A stretch of DNA of 64,000 bases from an uncultured Parabacteroides sp. (lineage in GTDB: Bacteria; Bacteroidota; Bacteroidia; Bacteroidales; Tannerellaceae), in NCBI GenBank assembly GCA_937894065.1, contig CALCST010000018.1:1-64000 (forward strand). Direction: 5' to 3'. This document shows, piece by piece, positions 51,594 through 60,365 of the stretch. The position numbers and the translations under genes are program-made. The number at the start of each line of letters is the position of its first letter. Position 1 is the first letter of the stretch. The notes under the pieces were generated by a model. The model made no database searches. It worked only from the letters and a program-made list of their open reading frames with translations, and had not been told where the DNA came from.

Positions 51594-53282
51594 TTAATCT
51601 ACAATCAGTTTGCGATAGCGCACGCGTTTAGGCTCAACGTCGCCAAGCTGCTTGCGTTTGTATTCTTCATATTCAGAATATGTTCCTTCATAGAACACAA
51701 CATTTGAATCTCCTTCGAATGAAAGAATATGAGTACAGATTCTGTCGAGGAACCAGCGGTCGTGTGAAACAACAACTGCACAGCCTGCAAAGTTTTCCAA
51801 ACCTTCTTCAAGAGCACGCAATGTGTTTACATCTATATCATTCGTAGGCTCGTCGAGAAGCAACACATTAGCTTCAGCCTTCAGAGTGAGGGCAAGGTGA
51901 AGACGGTTTCTTTCACCACCGGACAAAACACCACAAAGCTTTTCCTGGTCAGAACCGGCAAAGTTGAACTTTGAAAGATATGCGCGTGAATTGATTTCCT
52001 TTCCTCCGACGCGGATAAATTCGCTTCCGCCAGATACAACCTGATATACAGTCTTGTTCGGATCTATATCCTTGTGAGTCTGGTCTGCATATCCGATTTT
52101 CACAGTTTCTCCAACTTCGAATGTACCTTTGTCTATGCTTTCCATTCCCATAATCATCTTGAACAAAGTAGTCTTTCCGGCACCGTTCGGACCGATAACA
52201 CCGACAATACCGTTAGGAGGAAGCATAAAATTCAGATCGTCAAACAGCAACTTGTCGCCAAATGCCTTTGCCACATGCTGAGCCTCGATTACCTTGTTAC
52301 CCAAGCGAGGACCGTTAGGAATGAATATCTCAAGTTTAGCTTCTCTTTCTTTCTGGTCTTCATTCAGCAAGCGTTCATAAGAATTCAGACGAGCCTTTCC
52401 TTTAGCCTGTCTTGCCTTAGGAGCCATGTTTATCCATTCAAGCTCGCGTTCCAAAGTCTTGCGGCGTTTGCTAGCCTGCTTTTCTTCCTGAGCCATTCGT
52501 TTAGTCTTCTGGTCGAGCCATGAAGAATAGTTTCCTTTCCAAGGAATACCTTCGCCACGGTCAAGTTCAAGAATCCATCCAGCAACGTGGTCAAGGAAAT
52601 ATCTGTCGTGAGTGATGCAGATAACAGTTCCCGCATACTGCTGCAAATGCTGCTCAAGCCAGTCAATTGATTCCGCATCCAAATGGTTGGTAGGCTCGTC
52701 GAGCAAAAGAACATCCGGCTGCTGTAGCAAAAGACGACAAAGAGCTACGCGGCGGCGTTCACCTCCGGAAAGAGTATCAACAATTTGGTCTTCAGGCGGA
52801 CAGCGCAAAGCATCCATTGCTCTTTCCAGGCGGCTGTCCAGGTTCCATGCATCAGTAGCATCTATCTTGTCCTGCAATTCAGCCTGTCTGTTAATCAGAG
52901 CATCCATCTTGTCAGGGTCTTCAAGAACTTCAGGGTCAGCAAAGCGTTCGTTCACTTCTTCATATTCCTTAAGAATATCCACTATTCCCTGTACGCCTTC
53001 CTGAACGATTTCCTTGACAGTCTTTCCACTTTCAAGTTTTGGGTCCTGCTCAAGATAACCAACAGAATAACCAGGAGAGAAAACTACTTCGCCCTGATAA
53101 TCTTTGTCCAGGCCGGCAATAATTTTCAGCAATGTTGACTTACCGGAACCGTTCAAACCGATAATACCGATTTTGGCTCCATAGAAAAATGATAGATAGA
53201 TATTTTTCAATACCTGCTTTTGTGGCGGGTAAATTTTGCTCACACCCACCATTGAGAAAATAATCTTCTTGTCGTCTGCCAT
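51594..53282 (-). CDS. ettA: energy-dependent translational throttle protein EttA (ABC-F)
   Basis: This 562-residue soluble ABC-F ATPase binds the ribosomal E site and gates translation by ATP level. It has two nucleotide domains, GLNGSGKST / LSGGERRRVALCRLL / LLLDEPTNHLD and GPNGAGKTT / LSGGERNRLHLALTL / LLLDEPTNDID. The linker carries the EttA arm motif region (NMAPKARQAKGKARLNSYERL). The length is typical for EttA. All Walker and signature residues are present. A -7 box lies about 210 bases upstream at 53497-53490. Confidence 0.93.
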   Translation of the reverse strand: MADDKKIIFSMVGVSKIYPPQKQVLKNIYLSFFYGAKIGIIGLNGSGKSTLLKIIAGLDKDYQGEVVFSPGYSVGYLEQDPKLESGKTVKEIVQEGVQGIVDILKEYEEVNERFADPEVLEDPDKMDALINRQAELQDKIDATDAWNLDSRLERAMDALRCPPEDQIVDTLSGGERRRVALCRLLLQQPDVLLLDEPTNHLDAESIDWLEQHLQQYAGTVICITHDRYFLDHVAGWILELDRGEGIPWKGNYSSWLDQKTKRMAQEEKQASKRRKTLERELEWINMAPKARQAKGKARLNSYERLLNEDQKEREAKLEIFIPNGPRLGNKVIEAQHVAKAFGDKLLFDDLNFMLPPNGIVGVIGPNGAGKTTLFKMIMGMESIDKGTFEVGETVKIGYADQTHKDIDPNKTVYQVVSGGSEFIRVGGKEINSRAYLSKFNFAGSDQEKLCGVLSGGERNRLHLALTLKAEANVLLLDEPTNDIDVNTLRALEEGLENFAGCAVVVSHDRWFLDRICTHILSFEGDSNVVFYEGTYSEYEEYKRKQLGDVEPKRVRYRKLIVD

Positions 53283-53588
53283 ATAAATAAGTTATTTAAG
53301 TTTCGCAAGATGCCCAATTACAGAGTTTGCAAGGTTTCAGAAACAAATTGACAAGTAACTGATCTGTTCTTTCCAAATCTTAATCCGAAACTTGAACTTA
53401 CAAAACTTGAGTAAATTATATAATGCAAAATATTAGTTCCGCTTAATCTTATTACGCCACGTAAGGATAAATAAGAAGCATAATTATCACAAATATACAT
53501 TATTGCCTTTAATCTTTAAAATTTATCCATAACATAATGGCACATTTTTGGAATGAATACGCAGATTTAGGCATATACAGAAAAAAAC
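53283..53588. other. spacer with ettA promoter candidate
   Basis: On the minus strand TATATTTG (53497-53490) is an exact -7 match and is the best promoter candidate for ettA, giving a leader of about 200 bases. AAGTTTCGCAAG and related words lie at 53288-53303 and 53389-53412. No gene. Confidence 0.4.
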
Positions 53589-53619
53589 AGGTGTGTCAAA
53601 ATACTTAATTTCGACACAC
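53589..53619 (-). terminator. terminator of ilvE
   Basis: Arms GGTGTGTC (53589-53596) and GACACACC (53612-53619). On the minus strand TGTTTTTTTC follows. It lies 30 bases after the ilvE stop. Confidence 0.7.
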
Positions 53620-53649
53620 CCGATTACTTAATTCTATTTTACTTTGTTT

Positions 53650-54669
53650 TTATTCGATAACTTTCACCCAGCCATATTTATCTGGTTCGTCGCCATACTG
53701 GATACCACGCAGTTTGTTGTAAAGCTTTTCACAAACAGGACCTGGTTTACCATTTTTTGCAATTACATATGATTTGTTTTCGTCCAAATCATCAATCTGT
53801 GAGATAGGAGCGATTACAGCTGCAGTTCCACATTCAGCAGCTTCATCGAAGGTAGCAACTTCTTCGAAAGGAATAGGGCGTCTTTCAACTGTCAGTCCCA
53901 TGTCTTCAGCCAATTGCTGCAAACTCTTGTTTGTAATTGACGGAAGAATTGAGTTTGACTGAGGAGTTATATAGCTGTTGCCTCTGATTCCGAAGAAATT
54001 GGCAGGACCACATTCGTCCAGATATTTCTTTTCTTTAGGGTCGAGATACAAAACTGCTGCATATCCTTTTTCGTGAGCTATTTCGCCTGCAACCAAAGAC
54101 GCCGCATAGTTACCGCCCACTTTGATAGTACCAGTTCCGTGAGGAGCAGCACGGTCATATTCACGCAAGATACAAACCTTTGAAGGCTGGAAACCACCTT
54201 TGAAATACGGTCCTACAGGAGTTACAAACACTACAAATACATATTCCGGAGCCGGTTTAACACCAACTTGTGCACCCAAACCAAGAATCAAAGGACGGAT
54301 ATACAAAGCTGCGCCGCTTTCATAAGGAGGAACAAAGCGCTCGTTAAGTTTTACAACCTTGCGCACTGCTTCTTCAAATTTCTCAACTGGAAATTCAGCC
54401 ATTTTTATACCTCTTGATGAAGCTTGCAGACGTTTACCATTTTCGTCCATACGGAAAACTCTGATTTTGCCGTCTTTGCCACGGAAAGCTTTCAGACCTT
54501 CGAATGCTTCCTGTCCGTAGTGCAGACAAGTTGCAGCCATATGTATATTCAATATTTCAGAAGAAGAAACTTCAAGTTCACCCCACTTGCCGTCGCGATA
54601 GTAGCAACGAACATTATAATCTGTTTTGATATATCCAAAACCAAGTTCAGACCAATTTAATGTTTCCAT
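53650..54669 (-). CDS. ilvE: branched-chain amino-acid aminotransferase
   Basis: This PLP enzyme makes the last step of Leu, Ile and Val synthesis and the first step of their breakdown. The 339-residue fold-type IV protein has HYGQEAFEGLKAFR, GTIKVGGNYAASL with the PLP lysine region, YLDECGPANFFG and GTAAVIAPI. Length and motifs match the IlvE subfamily of Bacteroidetes. A near-perfect promoter lies 44-73 bases upstream and a terminator lies downstream, so it is a single-gene unit. Confidence 0.93.
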   Translation of the reverse strand: METLNWSELGFGYIKTDYNVRCYYRDGKWGELEVSSSEILNIHMAATCLHYGQEAFEGLKAFRGKDGKIRVFRMDENGKRLQASSRGIKMAEFPVEKFEEAVRKVVKLNERFVPPYESGAALYIRPLILGLGAQVGVKPAPEYVFVVFVTPVGPYFKGGFQPSKVCILREYDRAAPHGTGTIKVGGNYAASLVAGEIAHEKGYAAVLYLDPKEKKYLDECGPANFFGIRGNSYITPQSNSILPSITNKSLQQLAEDMGLTVERRPIPFEEVATFDEAAECGTAAVIAPISQIDDLDENKSYVIAKNGKPGPVCEKLYNKLRGIQYGDEPDKYGWVKVIE

Positions 54670-54712
54670 GATATCTAACTTTATTTTTTGTGTTCTAAAT
54701 TATATTTTGAAA

Positions 54713-54742
54713 CAAAAGTACATCTTTTGAAGGAATATCAAA
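54713..54742 (-). promoter_or_regulatory. promoter of ilvE
   Basis: On the minus strand TTTG (54742-54739), 18 bases, TACTTTTG (54720-54713). Both elements match the consensus exactly. Confidence 0.7.
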
Positions 54743-54895
54743 ACATATTTTCACAAAAATGATTAAATCTTCATATGTGTAGATTTTATTCTTCACAAAA
54801 CTCCAGCAATTTAACCTTGTTGATTTTACCGTTTGGTGGCTTGCAGGGCAACAACAAATTTTTTGATAACATTTTTTTACTCATTTATTATTTTG

Positions 54896-54903
54896 TACTT
54901 TTG
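54896..54903 (+). promoter_or_regulatory. -7 box of the Sua5/YwlC-type gene
   Basis: TACTTTTG is an exact match 36 bases before the start codon. A TTTG at 54862-54865 is too far away (30 bases) to be the normal -33 element. Confidence 0.5.
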
Positions 54904-54939
54904 TGGAGTTGTGATTTAGAAATCTAAGGTTTTATATAT

Positions 54940-55500
54940 ATGAGAGACGATATTAAAAAAGCATGTGAGATAATGCAGGCAGGCGGCCTGATATTATACC
55001 CAACAGATACAATATGGGGCATTGGTTGTGACGCAACAAACGAAGAAGCTGTCCGCCGTGTATATGAGCTGAAGAAGAGAGCTGACAACAAGGCTATGCT
55101 GGTGTTGTTGGACAGCACGGCTAAGCTGGAAGCATACGTTGATAATGTTCCTGATATTGCATGGGATTTGATTGAAGTAGCAGACAAACCTCTTACTATT
55201 ATATATTCAAAAGGCAAAAACCTTGCTCCTAATCTTCTTGGAGAAAACGGCAGTATTGGTATCCGCATTACTCGGGAAAAGTTCTCTCATGATTTGTGTG
55301 AACAATTCCGCAAACCTTTAGTATCAACTTCGGCTAACGTAAGCGGCGAGCCTTCGCCTGCTAATTTTGATGAAATATCTGATGTCATCAAAAACGGAGT
55401 TGATTATATCGTTAACTATCGTCAGGACGACAAAACCAAAGCCCAGCCTTCCAATATTATCATGCTTGGCGATGGCGGGCTCGTGAAAGTAATTCGCTGA
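54940..55500 (+). CDS. L-threonylcarbamoyladenylate synthase (Sua5/YciO/YrdC/YwlC)
   Basis: This enzyme makes threonylcarbamoyl-AMP for the t6A modification of ANN-decoding tRNAs. The 186-residue protein consists of the YrdC fold alone, without the C-terminal Sua5 domain. It has GGLILYPTDTIWGIGCDA at the N terminus, the KKRADNKAML substrate loop, GIRITRE and PLVSTSANVSGEPSP. It is followed after 6 bases by the sugar transferase gene, so the two are probably co-transcribed. Confidence 0.9.
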   Translation: MRDDIKKACEIMQAGGLILYPTDTIWGIGCDATNEEAVRRVYELKKRADNKAMLVLLDSTAKLEAYVDNVPDIAWDLIEVADKPLTIIYSKGKNLAPNLLGENGSIGIRITREKFSHDLCEQFRKPLVSTSANVSGEPSPANFDEISDVIKNGVDYIVNYRQDDKTKAQPSNIIMLGDGGLVKVIR

Positions 55501-55506
55501 TAAGAT

Positions 55507-56910
55507 ATGAGCAAATCCTGGCAGCGTGAGAAATATATTATATCGGACTTTCTGACGGCGTCAGCTGCATGGCTGTGCTTTAATATATTCCGCTATCAAG
55601 AGTTGGCAGTCACATACGGATATTCTTCACTCAAGAGTTACCTGATATCTTCGAAAGTGATGGAAGGCCAGATTCTGGTTCCTTTTATGTGGCTGGTGCT
55701 TTATTTTTTCTCCGGATACTACAACAAACCTTATGGAAAATCGAGGATAGGAGAGTTGTTTACTACTTTTTTCACCTCGGCTATCGGAGTGGTGGTTCTT
55801 TTCCTAGGGTTTGTCCTAAATGATTTGCCGCCGGTATATCAAATATATTACCGGTTCTTTGTTTTCCTGTTCACGTTCCACTTCGTGCTTACATATTCTG
55901 CGCGCCTAACGATAACCATGCTGTGTCTCAGCAATATCAGAAGAGGTCGTTTTTCGCTGAATGTCCTGATAATAGGATGTGGCGAAAAAGCTAGAAACGT
56001 GGCTCAGGAAATGAAGAAGCAAGGTTATTCAATACTGGGCTTTGTCTCGCCAGATGGAGAAGACAAGGATGTATATGTTCCAAAAGGAGATATTATCGGC
56101 CAGTGGAACAATCTCTCGGAATGTTTCACGAAATATTCCGTTGATGAGCTGGTGATAGCGATGGACAATATTGAAGTCAATGACCTGATTAGGAAATTAT
56201 ATTCCTTATACCGATATAAAGTTCCCGTAAAAATCCTATTGGCAAAGTCCAATCCTCTTTCACGGGGACGCTTGCGTACAATATACGGAAGCCCGTTGAT
56301 TGATGTGACAGAATCGAATATGTCAGAATCAGAGAAGAATATCAAATGGTTTCTGGACAAGTTCATCTCCTCAATTGTACTTGTGGTTTTGCTTCCATTG
56401 TTCGCCTACATAGCGTATCGGGTGAAGAAAGATTCTCCTGGACCGGTGTTTTTCAAGCAAGAACGTATCGGCTACATGGGCGAACCTTTCTACATATATA
56501 AGTTCCGCACTATGTATCTTGGTTCGGAATCCAACGGACCGATGCTTTCCAGTGAAGGAGACGAGAGAATAACACCTTTCGGACGCATCATGCGTAAGTA
56601 CAGGCTGGACGAGCTCCCGCAGTTCTGGAACGTAATCAAAGGCGACATGTCGCTGGTTGGTCCGCGTCCGGAAAGACGATACTATATCGACCAGATTGTC
56701 CGCAAAGCTCCATACTATTATTTGCTCCATAACGTGCGCCCCGGAATAACATCATTGGGAATGGTTAAATACGGTTACGCCGGAAACGTGGACCAAATGA
56801 TTGAGAGATTGAATTATGATATATTATATTATGAGAATATGTCGTTGGCTCTGGATACAACAATTCTGATTCATACCGTCCTTACCGTCATCACAGGAAA
56901 AGGAGTTTGA
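55507..56910 (+). CDS. undecaprenyl-phosphate sugar phosphotransferase
   Basis: This is a 467-residue polyisoprenyl-phosphate hexose-1-phosphate transferase of the WbaP/WcaJ type. It starts a surface-polysaccharide unit on undecaprenyl phosphate. It has four to five N-terminal membrane segments (to about 130), a Rossmann-like middle (VLIIGCGEKARNVAQEM), and the catalytic bacterial sugar transferase domain from about 280. That domain carries SPGPVFFKQERIG, FYIYKFRTM, DELPQFWNVIKGDMSLVGPRPE and RPGITSLG. It precedes the ClC gene by 36 bases. No other capsule genes are present, so it may serve a distant locus. Confidence 0.88.
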   Translation: MSKSWQREKYIISDFLTASAAWLCFNIFRYQELAVTYGYSSLKSYLISSKVMEGQILVPFMWLVLYFFSGYYNKPYGKSRIGELFTTFFTSAIGVVVLFLGFVLNDLPPVYQIYYRFFVFLFTFHFVLTYSARLTITMLCLSNIRRGRFSLNVLIIGCGEKARNVAQEMKKQGYSILGFVSPDGEDKDVYVPKGDIIGQWNNLSECFTKYSVDELVIAMDNIEVNDLIRKLYSLYRYKVPVKILLAKSNPLSRGRLRTIYGSPLIDVTESNMSESEKNIKWFLDKFISSIVLVVLLPLFAYIAYRVKKDSPGPVFFKQERIGYMGEPFYIYKFRTMYLGSESNGPMLSSEGDERITPFGRIMRKYRLDELPQFWNVIKGDMSLVGPRPERRYYIDQIVRKAPYYYLLHNVRPGITSLGMVKYGYAGNVDQMIERLNYDILYYENMSLALDTTILIHTVLTVITGKGV

Positions 56911-56946
56911 CAGAATATCTGGACCTTGATTATTAAAACACTGATT

Positions 56947-58734
56947 ATGGCACAAAAAGAGAATCTCTTTTATCGTTTCCTCTTGTGGCGTGAAAAGAAA
57001 ATACAAGAGAAACATTTCATCTTGATAATAAGTTTCCTTGTCGGTCTTTGTACAGCAACTGCAGCTATTATCCTGAAGAATCTCATTCATCTGATACAGC
57101 ATTTGCTGTCGGGAAATTTTGCGGCAGACGAAGTCAACTATCTGTATCTGTTATATCCGGTTGTCGGAATTCTTCTTGCCGGTCTTTTTGTAAAATATAT
57201 TGTCCGTGATGACATAAGTCACGGAGTTACCAAAATATTATACGCTATTTCACAGCGTAAAAGCCGGATAAAGCCTCACAACGTATGGAGCTCTATCGTG
57301 GCAAGTTCCGTAACAATCGGTTTTGGTGGTTCAGTAGGAGCCGAGGCGCCTATAGTCCTTACCGGTGCAGCCATTGGTTCAAACCTTGGCCGCCTGTTCA
57401 AAATGGAACAGAAAACTCTTATGCTACTTGTTGGGTGTGGTGCAGCCGGAGCCATAGCCGGAATCTTCAAGGCGCCGATTGCCGGCCTTGTGTTCGTTGT
57501 GGAAGTTCTGATGCTCGATTTGACAATGACATCAGTGTTGCCACTGCTTATCACTTCTGTAACAGCTGCAACAGTTTCATACATCTTCACCGGAACAGAA
57601 GCTATGTTCAGTTTCTCGCAGACTGAAGAATTTGCTATCGAACGCATTCCTTATGTAATAATGCTGGGAATATTCTGCGGACTAGTTTCTCTTTATTTCA
57701 CCCGTGTAATGAACAAGGTAGAAGGAATGTATCGTTCACTGGGCACATACTGGAAGAAATTCCTCCTTGGAGGTGTTATGCTGAGTGTTCTGATATTTAT
57801 ATTCCCACCGTTATATGGTGAAGGATACGACACAATAACCTCGCTGCTCAACGGCCAGTTTGTGGATTTGATGGACAACAGTATGTTCTATAATCTCAAC
57901 GAAACATATTGGGGAATCGTCATCTTCCTTGTCCTCATATTGCTTACTAAAGTGTTTGCATCAAGTGCTACAAATGCCGGTGGCGGTTGCGGTGGTATTT
58001 TCGCACCAAGTTTGTATCTGGGATGTATCGCAGGATTCGTCTTTGCCCACGTTTCCAACTATTTCCCATTCACCACATACGTGTCCGAAAAGAACTTTGC
58101 CCTTTTGGGCATGGCAGGAGTGATGTCCGGAGTAATGCATGCGCCGCTTACTGGGGTTTTCCTTATTGCTGAACTTACCGGAGGCTTCGACCTGTTTCTG
58201 CCGTTGATGATAGTATCAATAGGTTCATATATCACAATCAAGATATTTGAACCTCATAGTATCTATTCAATGCGTCTTGCGCAGAAAGGAGAGTTGCTGA
58301 CGCATCATAAGGACCGTGCCGTGCTTACGTTGCTCAGCATGGACAGTGTTATTGAGAAGGATTTCCTTCCTGTCGAGCCGGATATGACGCTTGGTGATAT
58401 GGTTAAGGTAATAGCCAAGAGTAGTCGAAATACATTCCCGGTAGTAGACTCAAAAGGACTGCTTCTGGGTATTGTATTATTGGATAACATCAGAAACATA
58501 ATGTTCCGTCCGGAACTTTACAACCGTTTCAAGGTTTCCAAATTCATGGTATCAGCTCCGGCAAGGATTTATCTGAGCATGCCGATGGACCAGATAATGA
58601 AAATATTTGACGACACGAAAGCTTGGAACCTTCCCGTAGTTGACGAAAGCGGCCGTTATATAGGATTTATGTCGAAGTCCAAAATATTCAATTCTTACAG
58701 AGAAGTTCTTGTTGATAATTTCTCCGGTGATTGA
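56947..58734 (+). CDS. ClC-type chloride channel/antiporter with CBS domains
   Basis: This 595-residue protein has a membrane ClC core of about 10-18 helices with the gating Glu133 in GFGGSVGAEAP. The selectivity motifs are GAIAGIFKAPIAGLVFVVE and GGGCGGIFAPSLYLG, followed by LLGMAGVMSGVMHAPLTGVFL. It has a C-terminal pair of CBS domains (from about 455). The presence of the gating glutamate is compatible with either H+/Cl- exchange or channel action. ATG at 56947 is chosen over a TTG 7 codons upstream. It is probably in one transcript with the sugar transferase and fmt, spaced 36 and 45 bases. Confidence 0.9.
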   Translation: MAQKENLFYRFLLWREKKIQEKHFILIISFLVGLCTATAAIILKNLIHLIQHLLSGNFAADEVNYLYLLYPVVGILLAGLFVKYIVRDDISHGVTKILYAISQRKSRIKPHNVWSSIVASSVTIGFGGSVGAEAPIVLTGAAIGSNLGRLFKMEQKTLMLLVGCGAAGAIAGIFKAPIAGLVFVVEVLMLDLTMTSVLPLLITSVTAATVSYIFTGTEAMFSFSQTEEFAIERIPYVIMLGIFCGLVSLYFTRVMNKVEGMYRSLGTYWKKFLLGGVMLSVLIFIFPPLYGEGYDTITSLLNGQFVDLMDNSMFYNLNETYWGIVIFLVLILLTKVFASSATNAGGGCGGIFAPSLYLGCIAGFVFAHVSNYFPFTTYVSEKNFALLGMAGVMSGVMHAPLTGVFLIAELTGGFDLFLPLMIVSIGSYITIKIFEPHSIYSMRLAQKGELLTHHKDRAVLTLLSMDSVIEKDFLPVEPDMTLGDMVKVIAKSSRNTFPVVDSKGLLLGIVLLDNIRNIMFRPELYNRFKVSKFMVSAPARIYLSMPMDQIMKIFDDTKAWNLPVVDESGRYIGFMSKSKIFNSYREVLVDNFSGD

Positions 58735-58779
58735 TATATTCCGGAAAAGATATTTACGAATAATAAAAACACATATAAT

Positions 58780-59754
58780 ATGAAGAAAGAAGATTTGAGA
58801 ATAGTATATATGGGAACTCCCGATTTTGCGGTTGAAAGCTTGAAAGCCCTGGTCGAAGGAGGATATAATATAGTTGGAGTAATTACAATGCCGGACAAGC
58901 CAATGGGACGCCACGGAAGCGTGCTTCAGTCGAGTGCCGTAAAACAGTATGCCGAATCAGTCGGATTGCCAGTTCTTCAGCCGGAAAAATTGAAAGACGA
59001 GAATTTCCTTGCCGAACTGAGAGCATTGAATGCCGATTTGCAGATTGTCGTAGCCTTCAGAATGTTGCCCGAAGTTGTATGGAATATGCCTCGCCTCGGA
59101 ACTTTCAATCTCCATGCCTCACTTCTTCCACAATATCGTGGAGCTGCTCCGATTAACTGGGCAGTCATCAATGGCGACACTGAAACCGGAGTGACAACAT
59201 TCTTCCTTTCGCACGAAATTGATACAGGAAAAATCATTGCGCAGAAGAAACTGGCTATTGCGGATACTGATAATGTCGGTATTGTTCACGATGCATTGAT
59301 GCAGATGGGAGCCGGTCTTGTTGTTGAAACAGTAGATTCAATTCTTGCTGGAAATGTAGATGCTGTTCCTCAGGAAGAGTTCTACAAAGACCCTTCGGAA
59401 TTACGTCCTGCACCGAAAATTTTCAAAGATACTTGCCATATCGACTGGAGTAAACCGATGAAGCAGATATATGACTTTATCAGAGGTCTTTCTCCATATC
59501 CTGCAGCTTGGACTGAACTCGTTTCACCGGAAGACAAGAAACTTGTTCTGAAAGTTTACGAAACTGAAAAACGTGAAGCCTCACATTCTTATCCTTGCGG
59601 TAAGATTTTCACAGACGGCAAGAGCTATGTAGATGTTTCCGTCAATGGTGGATACATCCGTTTGAAATCATTGCAGCTAGCCGGGAAAAAAAGAATGTCT
59701 GTTTCGGATTTCCTTAACGGATTTAAGCAGATTGGAGAATATACTGTAGAATAA
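58780..59754 (+). CDS. fmt: methionyl-tRNA formyltransferase
   Basis: It formylates Met-tRNAfMet with 10-formyl-THF, the product of Fhs encoded at 24.5 kb. The 324-residue protein has RIVYMGTPDFAVESL at the start, GVITMPDKPMGRH, FNLHASLLPQYRGAAPINWA, GVTTFFLSHEIDTGKII and the C-terminal OB-like domain (RLKSLQLAGKKRM). Length typical. A long hairpin terminator follows 30 bases downstream. Confidence 0.95.
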   Translation: MKKEDLRIVYMGTPDFAVESLKALVEGGYNIVGVITMPDKPMGRHGSVLQSSAVKQYAESVGLPVLQPEKLKDENFLAELRALNADLQIVVAFRMLPEVVWNMPRLGTFNLHASLLPQYRGAAPINWAVINGDTETGVTTFFLSHEIDTGKIIAQKKLAIADTDNVGIVHDALMQMGAGLVVETVDSILAGNVDAVPQEEFYKDPSELRPAPKIFKDTCHIDWSKPMKQIYDFIRGLSPYPAAWTELVSPEDKKLVLKVYETEKREASHSYPCGKIFTDGKSYVDVSVNGGYIRLKSLQLAGKKRMSVSDFLNGFKQIGEYTVE

Positions 59755-59786
59755 AATTAGAGCAGATAATTATCCAAATTAATGTC

Positions 59787-59838
59787 AAATCCCGAAAGAC
59801 TCCTTTGCCAAATAAAAAGGAATCTTTCGGGATTTTTT
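59787..59838 (+). terminator. terminator of fmt
   Basis: Outer arms AAATCCCGAAAGA (59787-59799) and TCTTTCGGGATTT (59823-59835) are perfect, and inner arms TCCTTT/AAAGGA (59801-59806, 59816-59821) extend the stem. TTTT follows. Confidence 0.85.
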
Positions 59839-59893
59839 ATAGATATTTCCTATAAATCGTACATTTTTTTCGATGCTTTATTCTTGAAAAAAC

Positions 59894-60120
59894 TATCCGA
59901 AAGTAATTTAAATTTGTTCCGAAAGAAAACCAATTTGGATTCGGAAGAAATTAAACTTCCTTCCGAATGTATTTTCACTTCTATTTAATATTGATTTTGT
60001 CAAAATATATAAGCGCTCATTTATTAATTTCTAAATACATCTAGTCCTAGTAAAATATAAATACGGACCCGTGAATAAATATATACGGCCCGGCAAAGGT
60101 TTGGGTCTATATATATTTCA
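59894..60120. repeat. mixed short repeats in a long spacer
   Basis: TCCGAAAGTAATTT, TTCCGAAAGAAAA and ATTCGGAAGAAATT with facing CTTCCTTCCGAAT (59894-59970) resemble the family at 33.4 kb. ATACGGACCC, ATATACGGCCC and GGTCTATATATATTTC (60061-60120) resemble that at 47.0 kb. The rest of the 611-base spacer 59755-60365 is AT-rich, without a gene I can support. Confidence 0.45.
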
Positions 60121-60332
60121 GACTAAACACAACAATATTTATAGTATTGATTTTATGAATGTTATATAATAATCAGATTGTTAACCTTAAAATATTTCAA
60201 ACATTATTTTCATATTAGATATATTTCAACAGAAATATAATCATAACATCTGTTCTTCCCTCTAATAACATTCTAATCCCTCCTAAACCAAATCTAACGA
60301 TAATCGTTGCCAGACAGATAAAAGGGTGACAT

Positions 60333-60340
60333 ATTTTTGC
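60333..60340 (+). promoter_or_regulatory. -7 box of the second efflux operon
   Basis: TATTTTTG matches the consensus exactly, 25 bases before the start codon. GTTG at 60307-60310 is a weak -33 candidate with 22-base spacing. Confidence 0.5.
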
Positions 60341-60365
60341 TGCAAAATAATCAAATGGTGAAGAA

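Noticed and set aside
59782..59988. 68-codon frame after fmt
   Set aside because: It runs through the arms of the fmt terminator and a repeat block, so coding is unlikely.
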